This document shows, one piece after another, positions 1 to 11,921 of a DNA stretch of 64,000 bases (its first letter is position 1; the number at the start of each line of letters is the position of its first letter). The stretch is taken from assembly GCF_022921055.1 (NCBI RefSeq), contig NZ_CP095066.1, forward strand, positions 96,592-160,591, written 5' to 3'. Position numbers and translations under genes: made by a program. The notes under the pieces are model-generated. The model saw only the letters and a program-made list of their open reading frames with translations, made no database searches and was not told where the DNA came from. The DNA comes from Hymenobacter volaticus (GTDB taxonomy: Bacteria; Bacteroidota; Bacteroidia; Cytophagales; Hymenobacteraceae).

Positions 1-1
1 C

Positions 2-1003
2 TGGTGGCGGCGCAACGCGGGTGGAGTGCGCCGCTTCGTCGGCGTGGAAATGCGGGCCTGGCCCCGGCTTGATGCCAATCTTATTCTATACGCGGAGCTG
101 CTGCTAATGGGGGCGCTATTTCTAATGAACTCGGCCGACTTAAAACGGCACCAATTGCTAGGCCAAGTACTGCCAGGAACTTACCCCGTCAGTCAGTGGC
201 TCCAGGGTTTCTTGCCAGCTAACGTTTCGACCCTGTTCGTCCTGGAGCGGGTAGGCTGGTGGGCCCATATCGTGGGTATTCTGGTGTACCTGAACTACCT
301 GCCTAGTTCCAAGCACTTCCACATCATCATGGCCTTTCCGAACGTGTGGTATTCGCGCTTGGTGCCTCCAGGCCAGCTTTCCACCGTGGCGAGTATCACC
401 CATGAGGTGAAGGCCATCCTGGATCCCAGCTACGTGGTGCCCGCTCCGGCCTCTGCAGCTGATGGTTCCGCGGGGCTTCTTACTTCCTTTGGCGCCCAGG
501 ATGTGGACGACCTGCCCTGGACCGCACTGCTGAATGCTTACGCTTGCACTGAGTGTGGCCGCTGCACTTCCGTGTGCCCGGCCAACCTGACTGGCAAGCT
601 GCTCTCCCCGCGCAAGATCATCATGGACACCCGCGACCGGGTCGAGGAAAAGTACCACTCGCTGCTCATATTTCAGCCCAACCAGTACGGTCCGGAAGCC
701 CGGCATGTCCAACAGGAGGCACCGGCTCCGGAATCCCACCCCCTGCTGCGCGGTTACGTGACGCCGGAAGAACTGTGGGCCTGCACTACCTGCAACGCCT
801 GTGTGGAAGCTTGCCCCGTGAGCATTAACCCCTTGGAAAGTATCCTGGAGATGCGTCGGTTTCTGGTCTTGGAAGAGTCCGCGGCGCCGCACGCCCTCAA
901 CGTGATGTTTGCTAATATCGAAAACAATGGCGCACCGTGGGCTTTCTCGCCTTCCGACCGGTTTGTCTGGGCCGATGACCTATTCGTGACCTCCAAGAAC
1001 TGA
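2..1003 (+). CDS. Membrane-anchored 4Fe-4S dicluster protein (5' end outside window)
   Basis: The reading frame is open to the window edge, so the N-terminus is missing; the GTG at 26 is only an internal candidate start. The visible part begins with hydrophobic segments, including one after the Arg/Trp-rich first residues and another around WWAHIVGILVYL, as in the heme-binding membrane domain of nitrate reductase gamma-like or HdrC-like proteins. Two ferredoxin motifs follow: CTECGRCTSVCP (codons near 546-581) and CTTCNACVEACP (near 780-815). These would bind two [4Fe-4S] clusters. The role is probably electron transfer between a membrane quinone or heme site and a soluble partner. An SdhC-like cytochrome and NDH-2 follow on the same strand, which suits a respiratory role. 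The exact redox partner is not visible. Confidence 0.8.
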   Translation, partial: WWRRNAGGVRRFVGVEMRAWPRLDANLILYAELLLMGALFLMNSADLKRHQLLGQVLPGTYPVSQWLQGFLPANVSTLFVLERVGWWAHIVGILVYLNYLPSSKHFHIIMAFPNVWYSRLVPPGQLSTVASITHEVKAILDPSYVVPAPASAADGSAGLLTSFGAQDVDDLPWTALLNAYACTECGRCTSVCPANLTGKLLSPRKIIMDTRDRVEEKYHSLLIFQPNQYGPEARHVQQEAPAPESHPLLRGYVTPEELWACTTCNACVEACPVSINPLESILEMRRFLVLEESAAPHALNVMFANIENNGAPWAFSPSDRFVWADDLFVTSKN

Positions 1004-1136
1004 GGCTACCACTGCCAAGCGCTGCTCAAGGGGGCAGCATTTCAACCTAAATGTCGCTCCCATACCTGTTCGCAGCCAACCGGGCTAAACCAGCCTATTG
1101 CCATTTCCTGCCCCTTCAATTCTTGCCTTATTTCTC

Positions 1137-1910
1137 ATGAATTGGCTTACCAAAACGCTCTCCAGCAGCATTGGACGCAAGATTACCATGTCCCTAACGG
1201 GCTTGTTTCTTTGCTCGTTCCTGCTCGTGCACCTCTCCATCAACCTGATGATGCTGCTTCCTGACGGCGGTGACACGTTCAACATATGGGCGGAGTTTAT
1301 GGCTACTAACCCCATCATCCGGACGCTGGAAGTGGTGCTCCTGCTGGGACTGCTGCTGCACGCCTACCAGGGCTTGCGCTTGGCCATCACGAACCGGAAA
1401 GCGCGGGGCCCAGTGGCCTACGTGGTCAACCACACGGCCCAAAATTCCCGGTGGGCGTCGCGCAATATGACGCTGCTGGGCATCCTGTTACTGCTGTATC
1501 TAGGCGTGCATATGGGGAATTTCTGGTTGCGCTCCCGCTTCGGGCTACTGGGCGGCCTGGTAGAAGTACAAATCCCTACTATCGACCATCCCGTCAAAGA
1601 CTTGTATTCCCTGGGAGCGGCCTCGTTTAAAATTCCGTGGTATGTGACGCTTTACGTGCTGGCGCAGGTGGCACTGGGCTATCACCTCTGGCACGGCTTC
1701 CGGAGCAGCTGGCAAAGCCTGGGGCTCAACCACCGCAAGTACAATCCCATGGTCTATGGCACCGGCTACGTTTTTTCCGTCGTGGTGCCGCTGCTTTTCG
1801 CGCTCATTCCCTTGGCCATTCTTTTTAGTTCAGCCTACCAGCCGCGCGAAGCCACGCGCAACATCATCAATCATTCGCTGCAAGATAAGACGCCAATCCA
1901 GCAGCCCTGA
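1137..1910 (+). CDS. Succinate dehydrogenase-type cytochrome b subunit
   Basis: A protein of 257 residues with five hydrophobic segments, matching the Bacteroidota single-subunit membrane anchor of succinate dehydrogenase/fumarate reductase (cytochrome b558 type). Visible hallmarks are the N-terminal SSSIGRKITMSLTGL segment and several membrane His residues (in LVHLSINL, LLLHAYQG, LGVHMGNF and GYHLWHGF) placed to bind heme b. The ATG at 1137 is chosen over an upstream alternative because family members start just before this conserved segment. The flavoprotein and iron-sulfur subunits do not follow; an NDH-2 gene comes next instead. The subunit may therefore work with the upstream Fe-S protein, or sdhA/sdhB lie elsewhere. 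Confidence 0.85.
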   Translation: MNWLTKTLSSSIGRKITMSLTGLFLCSFLLVHLSINLMMLLPDGGDTFNIWAEFMATNPIIRTLEVVLLLGLLLHAYQGLRLAITNRKARGPVAYVVNHTAQNSRWASRNMTLLGILLLLYLGVHMGNFWLRSRFGLLGGLVEVQIPTIDHPVKDLYSLGAASFKIPWYVTLYVLAQVALGYHLWHGFRSSWQSLGLNHRKYNPMVYGTGYVFSVVVPLLFALIPLAILFSSAYQPREATRNIINHSLQDKTPIQQP

Positions 1911-1947
1911 GCAGCGCTCCCTATCCACTCCTTTACTAGCCAACCCT

Positions 1948-3282
1948 ATGTCTCACTTATCGGAATCATCGCTTAACGTTCCCAGAACCAACAAGCCGCG
2001 GATAGTAGTCATCGGGGGCGGGTTTGGGGCGATCAATTTCGTGCAGCGCCTACCTGGCCACGATTTTCAAGTGGTCATGCTCAGCAAGCAAAACTACCAC
2101 GGCTTCTGGCCCTTACTTTACCAGGTGGCTACCGCCAGCGTGGAGCCAGAATCCATTGCCGAACCCATTCGGAAGCTGTTCCGGCGCCAGGAGGACTTTC
2201 ACTTTCGCGCCGTGCCCGCTACCAGCATCGATGCGGTTGCCAAAACCGTGACGACTCCGCTCGGCCTAGTGCCCTATGACTATCTGGTGGTCGCCACGGG
2301 CACCCAGTCCAACTACTTTGGCAACGAGCAAATCCGGCAGTATGCGTTCAACCTCAAAGACCTCGGCGACGCGGTCAACTTGCGCAGCCAGCTCCTGCAA
2401 AGCCTCGAGGAGGCGAACGTCACCCAGGGTCCCACCCAACGCCACGCCTTGCTCAACATTGTAATAGCGGGGGCGGGTCCCACGGGCGTAGAACTGGCGG
2501 GTTCTCTGGCTGAAATGCGGCGGCACGTGTTGCCCTGCGACTATCCCGGGCTGAATTTCAGGGAAATGAACATTTACTTGATCGATGGGGCCAACCGCGT
2601 GCTGCCTACGCTCTCGGCGGAAGCGAGCCACCAAACCCTGCAGGATCTACAGGAGTTGGGCGTCATCGTTAAGCTCAATGAACTAGTGACTTCTTACGAT
2701 GGGCAGACCGTGATCCTGAACAGCGGCGAGCGGATTGCCTCGCACACGCTGGTATGGGCGGCTGGCGTAAAGGGGGCGCTTCTCGAAGGACTGCCGGCAA
2801 GCACGCAGGAGCGCGGCCGTTACCTCGTCAACTCTTTCAACCAGGTGCACGGGTACGACGACATTTTTGCGATTGGCGACATCGCCCTGATGAAAGCGGC
2901 CGGGTGGCCCGGCGGACACCCGCAGGTAGCCCAGCCGGCTATTCAGCAAGGCCGTCACCTAGCCAAGAACTTTCGGCGCCTGCTCCAAGGCGAGCCCTTT
3001 AAGCCCTTCAAGTATTTCAACAAAGGTGATTTAGCCGTTATCGGGCGCAACCGCGCCGTGGCCGATCTGCCGGGCGGCATTCACCTAAGTGGCTTTATTG
3101 CTTGGATGACGTGGTTGTTCGTCCACATCTTTTTTCTGATCGGCTTTCGCAACAAGATGGTAGTGCTCGTCAACTGGCTCTACCAACTCGTCACGTTCCA
3201 GCGGGGAACCCGCATCACCATTCTGCCCCTGAACCGGCCGGCAGCCAAGGTGGAGCAGCCGAAAGCGATGCCCATAGGTTAA
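1948..3282 (+). CDS. ndh: Type II NADH:quinone oxidoreductase (NDH-2) family flavoprotein
   Basis: A protein of 444 residues of the pyridine-nucleotide disulphide oxidoreductase fold. The FAD-binding motif VVIGGGFGAIN lies near residues 16-26 and a second Rossmann motif, VIAGAGPTGVELAG, binds NADH. Later come ATG-like and GD motifs (FAIGDIALM) and a hydrophobic C-terminal stretch after FIAWMTWLFVHIFFLIGF that would attach it to the membrane. NDH-2 oxidises NADH and reduces quinone without pumping protons. The ATG at 1948 is preferred over upstream starts, which read through the previous gene. It lies 37 bases after the cytochrome b gene and is probably cotranscribed with it. Confidence 0.88.
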   Translation: MSHLSESSLNVPRTNKPRIVVIGGGFGAINFVQRLPGHDFQVVMLSKQNYHGFWPLLYQVATASVEPESIAEPIRKLFRRQEDFHFRAVPATSIDAVAKTVTTPLGLVPYDYLVVATGTQSNYFGNEQIRQYAFNLKDLGDAVNLRSQLLQSLEEANVTQGPTQRHALLNIVIAGAGPTGVELAGSLAEMRRHVLPCDYPGLNFREMNIYLIDGANRVLPTLSAEASHQTLQDLQELGVIVKLNELVTSYDGQTVILNSGERIASHTLVWAAGVKGALLEGLPASTQERGRYLVNSFNQVHGYDDIFAIGDIALMKAAGWPGGHPQVAQPAIQQGRHLAKNFRRLLQGEPFKPFKYFNKGDLAVIGRNRAVADLPGGIHLSGFIAWMTWLFVHIFFLIGFRNKMVVLVNWLYQLVTFQRGTRITILPLNRPAAKVEQPKAMPIG

Positions 3283-3373
3283 GGCTATTCATTCGCCAGA
3301 TCGTCAGGAAAGAGTTGCCGGAGCCGGGAAAGTACTGTTCGTCCCTTACTGCTAGCTAAAATAGGTGCCTTGC

Positions 3374-4288
3374 ATGGACCTCTCACAAAGCCTCGCTGAT
3401 TTCCACCGAGCCCACCTGCTACCCTCCGCTAACCTGCCCCGGCGGGCGCTGGACAACCACCAGTTTTTCGTGTATAGCAGTGAGCAAACCGGGCCCCAAC
3501 TGCTGCCGTACCAACGGCGTGATTTCTACAAAATAACCTTGCTCACGGCGGGCACGGGCCAGTTGCACTACGCTAGCCGCAGCTTGCAAGTAAACCAGCC
3601 CGCCCTCGTATTCACCAATCCGCTCGTGCCTTATGCCTGGGAAAAAGAGGCCGGGTCCCAAGGGGCACTGTACTGCTCGTTCACGAACGCCTTCTGGCAG
3701 GGAGGGGGCGGGACGAATCCGGCCCTAGCTAGTCTGCCGTTGTTTCAACCCGGCGGCGACCCGGTGTTTTTGCTGGAGTCAGACCAAGTTGCCTCATTGG
3801 CGGGCATCTTTCAGCACCTGTGGGACGAGGCTGGTACCGACTACCTCCACAAGGTTGATGTATTACGTCACTATGTGCAACTGCTGCTGCACGAAGCCCG
3901 GAAGCTCCAACCACCCACTACTTATGCGGCCCCTACCGACGGCAACGGGCGTATCACAAGCCTCTTTCTAGAATTGCTGGAACAGCAGTTTCCGCTCGAA
4001 AACCCGGAGCAGAAACTGCGTTTGCGCACCCCCCAAGACTACGCCGCCGCGCTGGCCGTGCATGTCAATTACCTCAACCGCGCCGTGCGTCACGTCACTG
4101 GTCGTACTACCACGGCCCTACTGGCTGGGCGACTCGTGCGCGAGGCCATCACCCTGCTCCATTACTCCACTTGGCCCGTGGCCACTATCAGCGACGCACT
4201 AGGATTTGCCTACCCCACCTATTTCAATACCTTCTACAAAAAGCACACCGGCCACACGCCCCGCCAAGCGCGCCAAACGCTGGTTTGA
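3374..4288 (+). CDS. AraC family transcriptional regulator
   Basis: A protein of 304 residues. The N-terminal half resembles a cupin-type ligand-binding domain. The C-terminal ~100 residues hold two helix-turn-helix motifs, the second ending in ATISDALGFAYPTYFNTFYKK, the usual AraC signature. The ATG at 3374 is chosen; a GTG three codons upstream is also open. It precedes an aldo/keto reductase gene on the same strand by 83 bases and may control it. The ligand cannot be inferred. Confidence 0.85.
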   Translation: MDLSQSLADFHRAHLLPSANLPRRALDNHQFFVYSSEQTGPQLLPYQRRDFYKITLLTAGTGQLHYASRSLQVNQPALVFTNPLVPYAWEKEAGSQGALYCSFTNAFWQGGGGTNPALASLPLFQPGGDPVFLLESDQVASLAGIFQHLWDEAGTDYLHKVDVLRHYVQLLLHEARKLQPPTTYAAPTDGNGRITSLFLELLEQQFPLENPEQKLRLRTPQDYAAALAVHVNYLNRAVRHVTGRTTTALLAGRLVREAITLLHYSTWPVATISDALGFAYPTYFNTFYKKHTGHTPRQARQTLV

Positions 4289-4371
4289 ATTGTGAAGGTT
4301 TTGGTTTGATAGACAGGTGCAGCTTGGCCGTAAGAGGCGGAATTTTGCCCTGTTCAAACCAATCATCACCC

Positions 4372-5406
4372 ATGAAATACAACCTATTAGGCCTTACCGG
4401 GCTGAAAGTATCGCAACTCTGCTTAGGTACCATGGCTTTCGGCGGCCGGGGGATTTACCGAGGCGTAGGCACGCTCGACCAGGCTGCGGCTGATGCCCAG
4501 GTTCGCCGCGCGGTGGAGGCCGGCATAAACTTCCTGGACACGGCCAACGTGTATTCCGATGGTTTATCGGAGGAAATCACTGGTCAGGCCATCCGCAACC
4601 TGGGCCTGCAGCGCGACGCGTTGGTGCTGGCCACTAAAGTATGCGGGCGCATGGGTCCTGGCCCTAACGAGCTGGGTTTGAGCCGTAAGCATATCCTGCA
4701 ACAAGTAGAAGGCAGTTTGCGGCGGCTCAACACGGACTACATCGACCTTTACCAGTTGCACGGCTACGACCCACTCACGCCGCTGGAAGAAACCCTGCGC
4801 GTGCTCGACGACCTCGTACGTAGCGGCAAAGTGCGCTACCTCGGCGCCAGCAACCTAGCTGCCTGGCAACTGATGAAGGCCCTAGCTAGCTCGGAGCGCC
4901 AAAACCTCGAAAAATTCGTGTCGCTGCAAGCTTATTATAGCCTAGCTGGCCGCGAACTCGAACGGGAATTGATTCCACTGGTGCAAGACCAACAGCTGGG
5001 CTTGCTGGTGTGGAGCCCGCTAGCAGCCGGCCTCCTCAGCGGCAAATACACCCGCGGCCAGGAAGCCCCCGTTGGTGGCCGGCTCGATGCGGGCAGCTTT
5101 ATTCCCGTTGACCGCGAAAGAGCTTTTGCCATTCTAGACAGGCTGCGGCCAATGGCTGCCGCCAAGGAAGCCTCGGAAGCGCAGTTGGCCCTGGCCTGGC
5201 TGCTGCACCAACCCACGGTGAGCAGCCTCCTTATTGGGGCCACGAGGATAAACCAACTCGAAGACAACCTGCGGGCCAGTGCTATCCCGCTGACACCCGA
5301 AGAGCTACAGCAGCTCGACGACGCCAGCCAGCTAGCCCCCGAGTACCCTGGCTGGCTCATTAAGCTAAGCGGCCAGGACCGGCTATCCCAAACAGTTCTT
5401 TCTTAA
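4372..5406 (+). CDS. Aldo/keto reductase
   Basis: A protein of 344 residues with the (beta/alpha)8 aldo/keto reductase fold. Visible family marks are the start MKYNLLGLTGLKVSQLCLGT, the catalytic Asp/Tyr segment FLDTANVYSDG, the catalytic Lys region LVLATKVCG and the His-containing strand DLYQLHGYD. The late segment LLIGATRINQLEDNL contacts NADPH. It would reduce aldehydes or ketones with NADPH; the substrate is unknown. The ATG at 4372 begins exactly where family members begin. The first copy of a duplicated CMD gene lies directly downstream. Confidence 0.88.
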   Translation: MKYNLLGLTGLKVSQLCLGTMAFGGRGIYRGVGTLDQAAADAQVRRAVEAGINFLDTANVYSDGLSEEITGQAIRNLGLQRDALVLATKVCGRMGPGPNELGLSRKHILQQVEGSLRRLNTDYIDLYQLHGYDPLTPLEETLRVLDDLVRSGKVRYLGASNLAAWQLMKALASSERQNLEKFVSLQAYYSLAGRELERELIPLVQDQQLGLLVWSPLAAGLLSGKYTRGQEAPVGGRLDAGSFIPVDRERAFAILDRLRPMAAAKEASEAQLALAWLLHQPTVSSLLIGATRINQLEDNLRASAIPLTPEELQQLDDASQLAPEYPGWLIKLSGQDRLSQTVLS

Positions 5407-5919
5407 CCTAGATTAAGGAGGCGGGGGAGGGGGAGCCGACCTTTGACCCATCATTTACCACTCACTACACGCTTTTCACTCATGCGCGTCAACATCCAAC
5501 AAACCGAGCCCGAAGCCTTCAAAGCCGCTTACGCCCTCGAAAAGTACCTGGGCCAGTCGAGCCTGAACCCCATCCACCGCGAACTCATGCTGCTGCGCGC
5601 CTCCCAGCTCAACGGCTGCGGCTTCTGCCTCAACATGCACGTCACCGAAGCCCGCAAGCACGGCGAGACCGACCAGCGCCTGCACCTGGTCTCGGTGTGG
5701 CGCGAAGCCGGCGACTTGTTCACGGCCGAAGAGAAGGCCCTGCTCGCGCTGGCCGAAGAAGTGACGCTCATCAGCGAGCACCACGTCTCGGATGCCACCT
5801 ACCAGGCGGCGGCGGCCCTCTTCGATGAGCACTACCTGGCCCAGGCCATCGTGGCCATTGCCACCATCAACTTGTGGAACCGCATCGCCATCACCACCCA
5901 CATCCCCGTCCAGGCCTAA
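5402..5919 (+). repeat. Direct repeat, copy A (about 517 bp, carries CMD gene)
   Basis: This stretch recurs at about 12760-13277 in the same orientation. By eye there is one mismatch in the leader and four within the gene, all synonymous. Similarity starts in the leader (TAGATTAAGGAGGCGGGGGA) and stops at the stop codon of the CMD gene. Confidence 0.9.
5482..5919 (+). CDS. Carboxymuconolactone decarboxylase (AhpD-like) family protein, copy A
   Basis: A protein of 145 residues of the CMD/AhpD alkylhydroperoxidase-like family. The redox centre is CGFC with a following His in NGCGFCLNMHVTEARKHGE, the pattern of peroxidase-active members. The ATG at 5482 is preferred over an upstream in-frame TTG at 5443, because alignment to the paralogue at 14294 favours the short form. 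A second gene with an identical protein product lies at 12840. It is likely an antioxidant or thiol-disulphide enzyme, inferred from the motif. A bidirectional terminator follows. Confidence 0.87.
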   Translation: MRVNIQQTEPEAFKAAYALEKYLGQSSLNPIHRELMLLRASQLNGCGFCLNMHVTEARKHGETDQRLHLVSVWREAGDLFTAEEKALLALAEEVTLISEHHVSDATYQAAAALFDEHYLAQAIVAIATINLWNRIAITTHIPVQA

Positions 5920-5968
5920 GGGTCCTGGTAATCTGACGCAGGCGGCATCAGCCTGTTCCCATCCAACT

Positions 5969-6002
5969 AAAACGCTTCGACTTATATAGGTCGAAGCGTT
6001 TT
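5969..6002. terminator. Bidirectional intrinsic terminator
   Basis: A perfect 13-bp inverted repeat (AAAACGCTTCGAC / GTCGAAGCGTTTT) with an 8-base loop and a run of T on either strand. It sits between two convergent genes, the CMD gene and an AraC gene, and can serve both. Confidence 0.85.
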
Positions 6003-6030
6003 GTGGTTTGCAAGCCGCCCAAGAAGTAAA

Positions 6031-6879
6031 CTAACCGACCCTGGCTGGAACCAAGGCTTGGCGGGCCGCCTGGGAGGGATTGTAGCCGAATGCTTGCTTG
6101 AAGGTCCGGGAAAAATGCGCCACGTCTTCGAAGCCGACTTCCAAGTAGACGTCGGACGTTTTTTTGCCGGGGAGTAGCAGGGCGGCGTGCGCCGCTTCGA
6201 GGCGGCGCTGCCGCAGCCAGAGAGCGGGCGCCATGCCAAAATGCTTGTAAAAGTCGCGTTGAAACGTGGATACGCTACGGCCGGTTAATTGCGCAAACCG
6301 GGCAATGGGCACATTGAAAATATAGTGCTGGTGCATAAATGCCGCCAGATCTAGCTTACCCGCCTCGGCGAAGTCGAACAGCCACCCGGCCAAGGCAGGG
6401 TCTAGAGTTAGCAAAGCCAGCACGGCTTCGGTCTGTTTGAGGTGAGTTAAAGTTTTCCCCGGATCCATCCCCGGTTCCTCGCCCAGGTATGGCTGCAATG
6501 ACTGAAACAAGCCACGCAACATCGGGTGCTCCGGCAGCAGGCGAACAGGCTCGTGGGTAGCAGCGTCCGAAGCGGGTAGCGCTTGCTGCAGCGCATAGGC
6601 TTGCAAAAACGGCTGGGGGAGCAAGAGGAATATAGCCTGGAAAGGGCCCTGGCCTGGTACTGGACGTTTCTCTAATTTGACCAGCGTATTGCGGCGCAGC
6701 AGCACCGTGTTGCCAGCTTGGTAATGATGCGCGCCAGCTGCTGCTACCAGCCGCATTTCACCCGCCACGATGTGGCACAGGGTGTGGTCGGGCACGTAGG
6801 CTTGCGGAACACAGTGTTTGTCCGGCTTTCGCACAAACAACACGTCGGAATCAAGTTTCGGGGAAGGGAAATTATTCAT
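6031..6879 (-). CDS. AraC family transcriptional regulator
   Basis: A protein of 282 residues with an N-terminal cupin-like sensing region and a C-terminal AraC DNA-binding domain (RFAQLTGRSVSTFQRDF and SDVYLEVGFEDVAHFSRTF mark the two helix-turn-helix units). It lies 87 bases downstream of an SDR gene on the same strand and may be cotranscribed with it. A clear paralogue lies at 21553, again next to an SDR gene, and shares long matching stretches in the DNA-binding domain. Confidence 0.85.
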   Translation of the reverse strand: MNNFPSPKLDSDVLFVRKPDKHCVPQAYVPDHTLCHIVAGEMRLVAAAGAHHYQAGNTVLLRRNTLVKLEKRPVPGQGPFQAIFLLLPQPFLQAYALQQALPASDAATHEPVRLLPEHPMLRGLFQSLQPYLGEEPGMDPGKTLTHLKQTEAVLALLTLDPALAGWLFDFAEAGKLDLAAFMHQHYIFNVPIARFAQLTGRSVSTFQRDFYKHFGMAPALWLRQRRLEAAHAALLLPGKKTSDVYLEVGFEDVAHFSRTFKQAFGYNPSQAARQALVPARVG

Positions 6880-6966
6880 AGACGTATGAAGGCTAAACTA
6901 CCGAATGGCCGTAACCCAGCTGAGTTACCGCCCTGTTCGAGAGTCCAGAGCGGGGTGAACCAACTC

Positions 6967-7698
6967 TTACATGGGCTGATCCAATGGGCGGATAAGCAAA
7001 TCGTTCACGGCAACATGGGCGGGCTGGCTGAGCAGATACACCACAGCATTGGCGATGTCGTCGGCCGTCAGGCGCTGCATGGGGGGCATCTGGCTGACCA
7101 TGGCCCCAATCTTTGGGCTGGTAATATCATGACCAAGCTCGGTCATAACAGAGCCCGGGTAAATTGTCGATACTTTGATCTGGCCGGCCAACTCCTCGCG
7201 CAAGGTTTCCATTACGGCCCGAACGGCAAACTTGGTTGCGCTGTAAACGCCCGTTCCAGCGTGGGTTTTAAAGCCCGCCGTCGAAGAAGTAGCCAGGATG
7301 TGACCGGTACCCCGTTCCAGCATGTGCGGCAGGACGGCCTGGATCCCGTAGAGTACGCCTTTGAGGTTGATGTCGATCATCCGCTCCCACTCTTCCACTT
7401 GGTACTCGTCGAAGAAAGAAACCGGCATCACGCCGGCATTGTTCCAGAGCACGTCTACGCGCCCGAAGCGGGCAATAGCTTGCTGAATCAGATTATCCAT
7501 GTCGGCGCGCTGACTCACGTCGGTCCGGACATAATGAGCATGTTCGCCGAGTTCGGCCACCAAAGCTTGGAGTTGATCTTCACGGCGGGCGGCGAGCACC
7601 ACTTTGGCGCCCAGTTGGACGAGTTTGCGGGCGGTAGCGGCTCCCATACCGCTACTCGCTCCCGTGATGACAACAACTTGGTTTTGCAGGTTTTCCAT
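6967..7698 (-). CDS. SDR family NAD(P)-dependent oxidoreductase
   Basis: A protein of 243 residues with a classical short-chain dehydrogenase layout: the cofactor motif TGASSGMG at residues 12-19, the NNAG motif, a catalytic Ser in the strand ILATSSTAG, and the catalytic pair in YSATK. The ATG at 7698 is chosen because the 29 residues encoded upstream do not fit the family. The substrate is unknown. It is the first gene of a likely two-gene unit with the AraC gene at 6031. Confidence 0.88.
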   Translation of the reverse strand: MENLQNQVVVITGASSGMGAATARKLVQLGAKVVLAARREDQLQALVAELGEHAHYVRTDVSQRADMDNLIQQAIARFGRVDVLWNNAGVMPVSFFDEYQVEEWERMIDINLKGVLYGIQAVLPHMLERGTGHILATSSTAGFKTHAGTGVYSATKFAVRAVMETLREELAGQIKVSTIYPGSVMTELGHDITSPKIGAMVSQMPPMQRLTADDIANAVVYLLSQPAHVAVNDLLIRPLDQPM

Positions 7699-8112
7699 GG
7701 CAACAGAAGAATTAAGTACCCGGCAAAGGTCTTGGCTGGCTGCAGGAATTAGTTGTCTCAGTTGGTCATACTTTGTTGTCTGCAACGGTCATTTGCACGG
7801 ACCTAAGCGTTCCGTTCTGAACCGTTATTCGGCTAGTATATTAGGTTGTTAATATGTTCCTCCGGTGAGCTTTAGCAAGTCCTACGCGAGCTTTACTTTC
7901 ACTACCTGATTCAGCCCACTTGCTGCAGCTTGGTAAAGCAAGTGCTGATGGTTCAGGACTGCGCTTTTAACCAGTTTAATACTAGTGGAGCACCTAACTG
8001 AATATCCCCATTTGCTAGTTGCCCACTTAAGTAGCAAAAGAATTTGAGTATTGGATTTCTGAAAACTTGGGGCCGTTTTAATTACTCTCTCAGCTGCGCT
8101 AACTATACCCTC
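7699..8112. other. Divergent intergenic region
   Basis: This stretch separates a minus-strand SDR gene from a plus-strand sigma-54 activator gene and must carry both promoters. No clear Bacteroidota -7/-33 promoter pair or small gene was recognised. Confidence 0.4.
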
Positions 8113-10805
<2,693 letters not shown>

Positions 10806-11153
10806 TAGTGCCGGGTATCGGGCGAGGCTTACCTGTTCACTTAGTAAGCCCTGGTTAATAATCTTATGCCAAGCAATCGCGTAGCCCAGCAGGAAAAAAC
10901 GAGTGGCCTAAATCCTCGATATATCGTGGGTTGAAGCACGGTTCCACGTAATACCGAGTACTAACAACGGCTACTTCTATGTAAGTAATTGATTGTCAAC
11001 AGTATAATTTATGGCATCTAGCTTGTATTCGTTTTCAGGCATTGTCAAGGAGAGCAAATCAGTAGCGTATTCCGGAAAGCTGATCTCCAATCCAATAGCA
11101 GGAAACTCTTTACAAACCTGGCCTAACTAAAAGGGCCAAAAAACAAGCTAGTT
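10806..11153. other. Intergenic, nothing recognised
   Basis: About 350 bases without a supported gene, repeat or hairpin between the sigma-54 activator and an NmrA-like gene. Confidence 0.4.
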
Positions 11154-11921
11154 ATGAAAATTGTAGTCATCGGTGGTAGCGGGCTCATCGGAAGTAAGGT
11201 TGTGGATCGGCTTCGCCAGTTGGGCCACGAGGTAGTGGCGGCTTCTCCTACATCTGGGGTAAACACAGTGACCGGGGAGGGCTTACCCGCGGCCTTGGCT
11301 GGCGCGCAAGTGGTGGTGGACGTCGCTAATTCGCCTTCGTTCGAGGACCAGCCGGTTATGGAGTTTTTTCAGAAGTCGGGCCGTCACCTGCTCGCGGCCG
11401 AAGCTACCGCCGGCGTTCGGCACCACGTCGCGTTGTCGGTAGTAGGTACTGAGCGCTTACAGCAAAGCGGCTACTTCCGCGCCAAATTAGTGCAGGAGAA
11501 TCTTATTAAAAGCTCCGGCATTCCGTATACCATTGTGCGCGCCACCCAATTCATGGAATTCCTGGCTTCAATAGCTGCCTTTTCTACGACGGGAAATGTC
11601 GTTCGTGTTTCCCCGGCCGGTATCCAGCCAATTGCCGCTGACGATGTAGCCGATGCCCTGGTAGATGTTACCCTCAGACATCCACTTAACAGCATTCTCG
11701 AAATAGCAGGCCCGGAGCTGTTCAGCCTAAGCGCCCTTATCCGGCGCTACTTAGCGAAAAAGGAAGATCCTCGCCATGTTATTGCTGACAGCCATGCCCA
11801 GTATTCCGGCGCTGATTTAGATGAGTTAACGCTTGTGCCAGGCAAAGATGCGCGCCTAGGTAAAATCAATCTCGAGACGTGGTACGCCAATCAGCCAGTT
11901 ATGGCTCAACCGTTAACGTAG
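11154..11921 (+). CDS. NmrA-like NAD(P)-binding protein (atypical SDR)
   Basis: A protein of 255 residues starting with the Rossmann motif MKIVVIGGSGLIGSKVVDRL (GGSGxIG). Segments such as HHVALSVVGTERL, SGYFRAKLVQENLI and YTIVRATQFMEF are typical of NmrA/NAD(P)H-binding proteins, which act as redox sensors or reductases. The catalytic YxxxK of classical SDRs is modified (YFRAK). The gene stands alone on the plus strand. The substrate is unknown. Confidence 0.82.
   Translation: MKIVVIGGSGLIGSKVVDRLRQLGHEVVAASPTSGVNTVTGEGLPAALAGAQVVVDVANSPSFEDQPVMEFFQKSGRHLLAAEATAGVRHHVALSVVGTERLQQSGYFRAKLVQENLIKSSGIPYTIVRATQFMEFLASIAAFSTTGNVVRVSPAGIQPIAADDVADALVDVTLRHPLNSILEIAGPELFSLSALIRRYLAKKEDPRHVIADSHAQYSGADLDELTLVPGKDARLGKINLETWYANQPVMAQPLT

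Noticed and set aside
158..892. Long minus-strand frame opposite the Fe-S protein gene
   Set aside because: It mirrors a clear coding frame with ferredoxin motifs and shows no family features of its own; it is a GC-rich antisense shadow.
5443..5481. TTG start extending the CMD protein by 13 residues
   Set aside because: The paralogue at 14294 and the position of the conserved domain favour ATG 5482, and the same holds for copy B.
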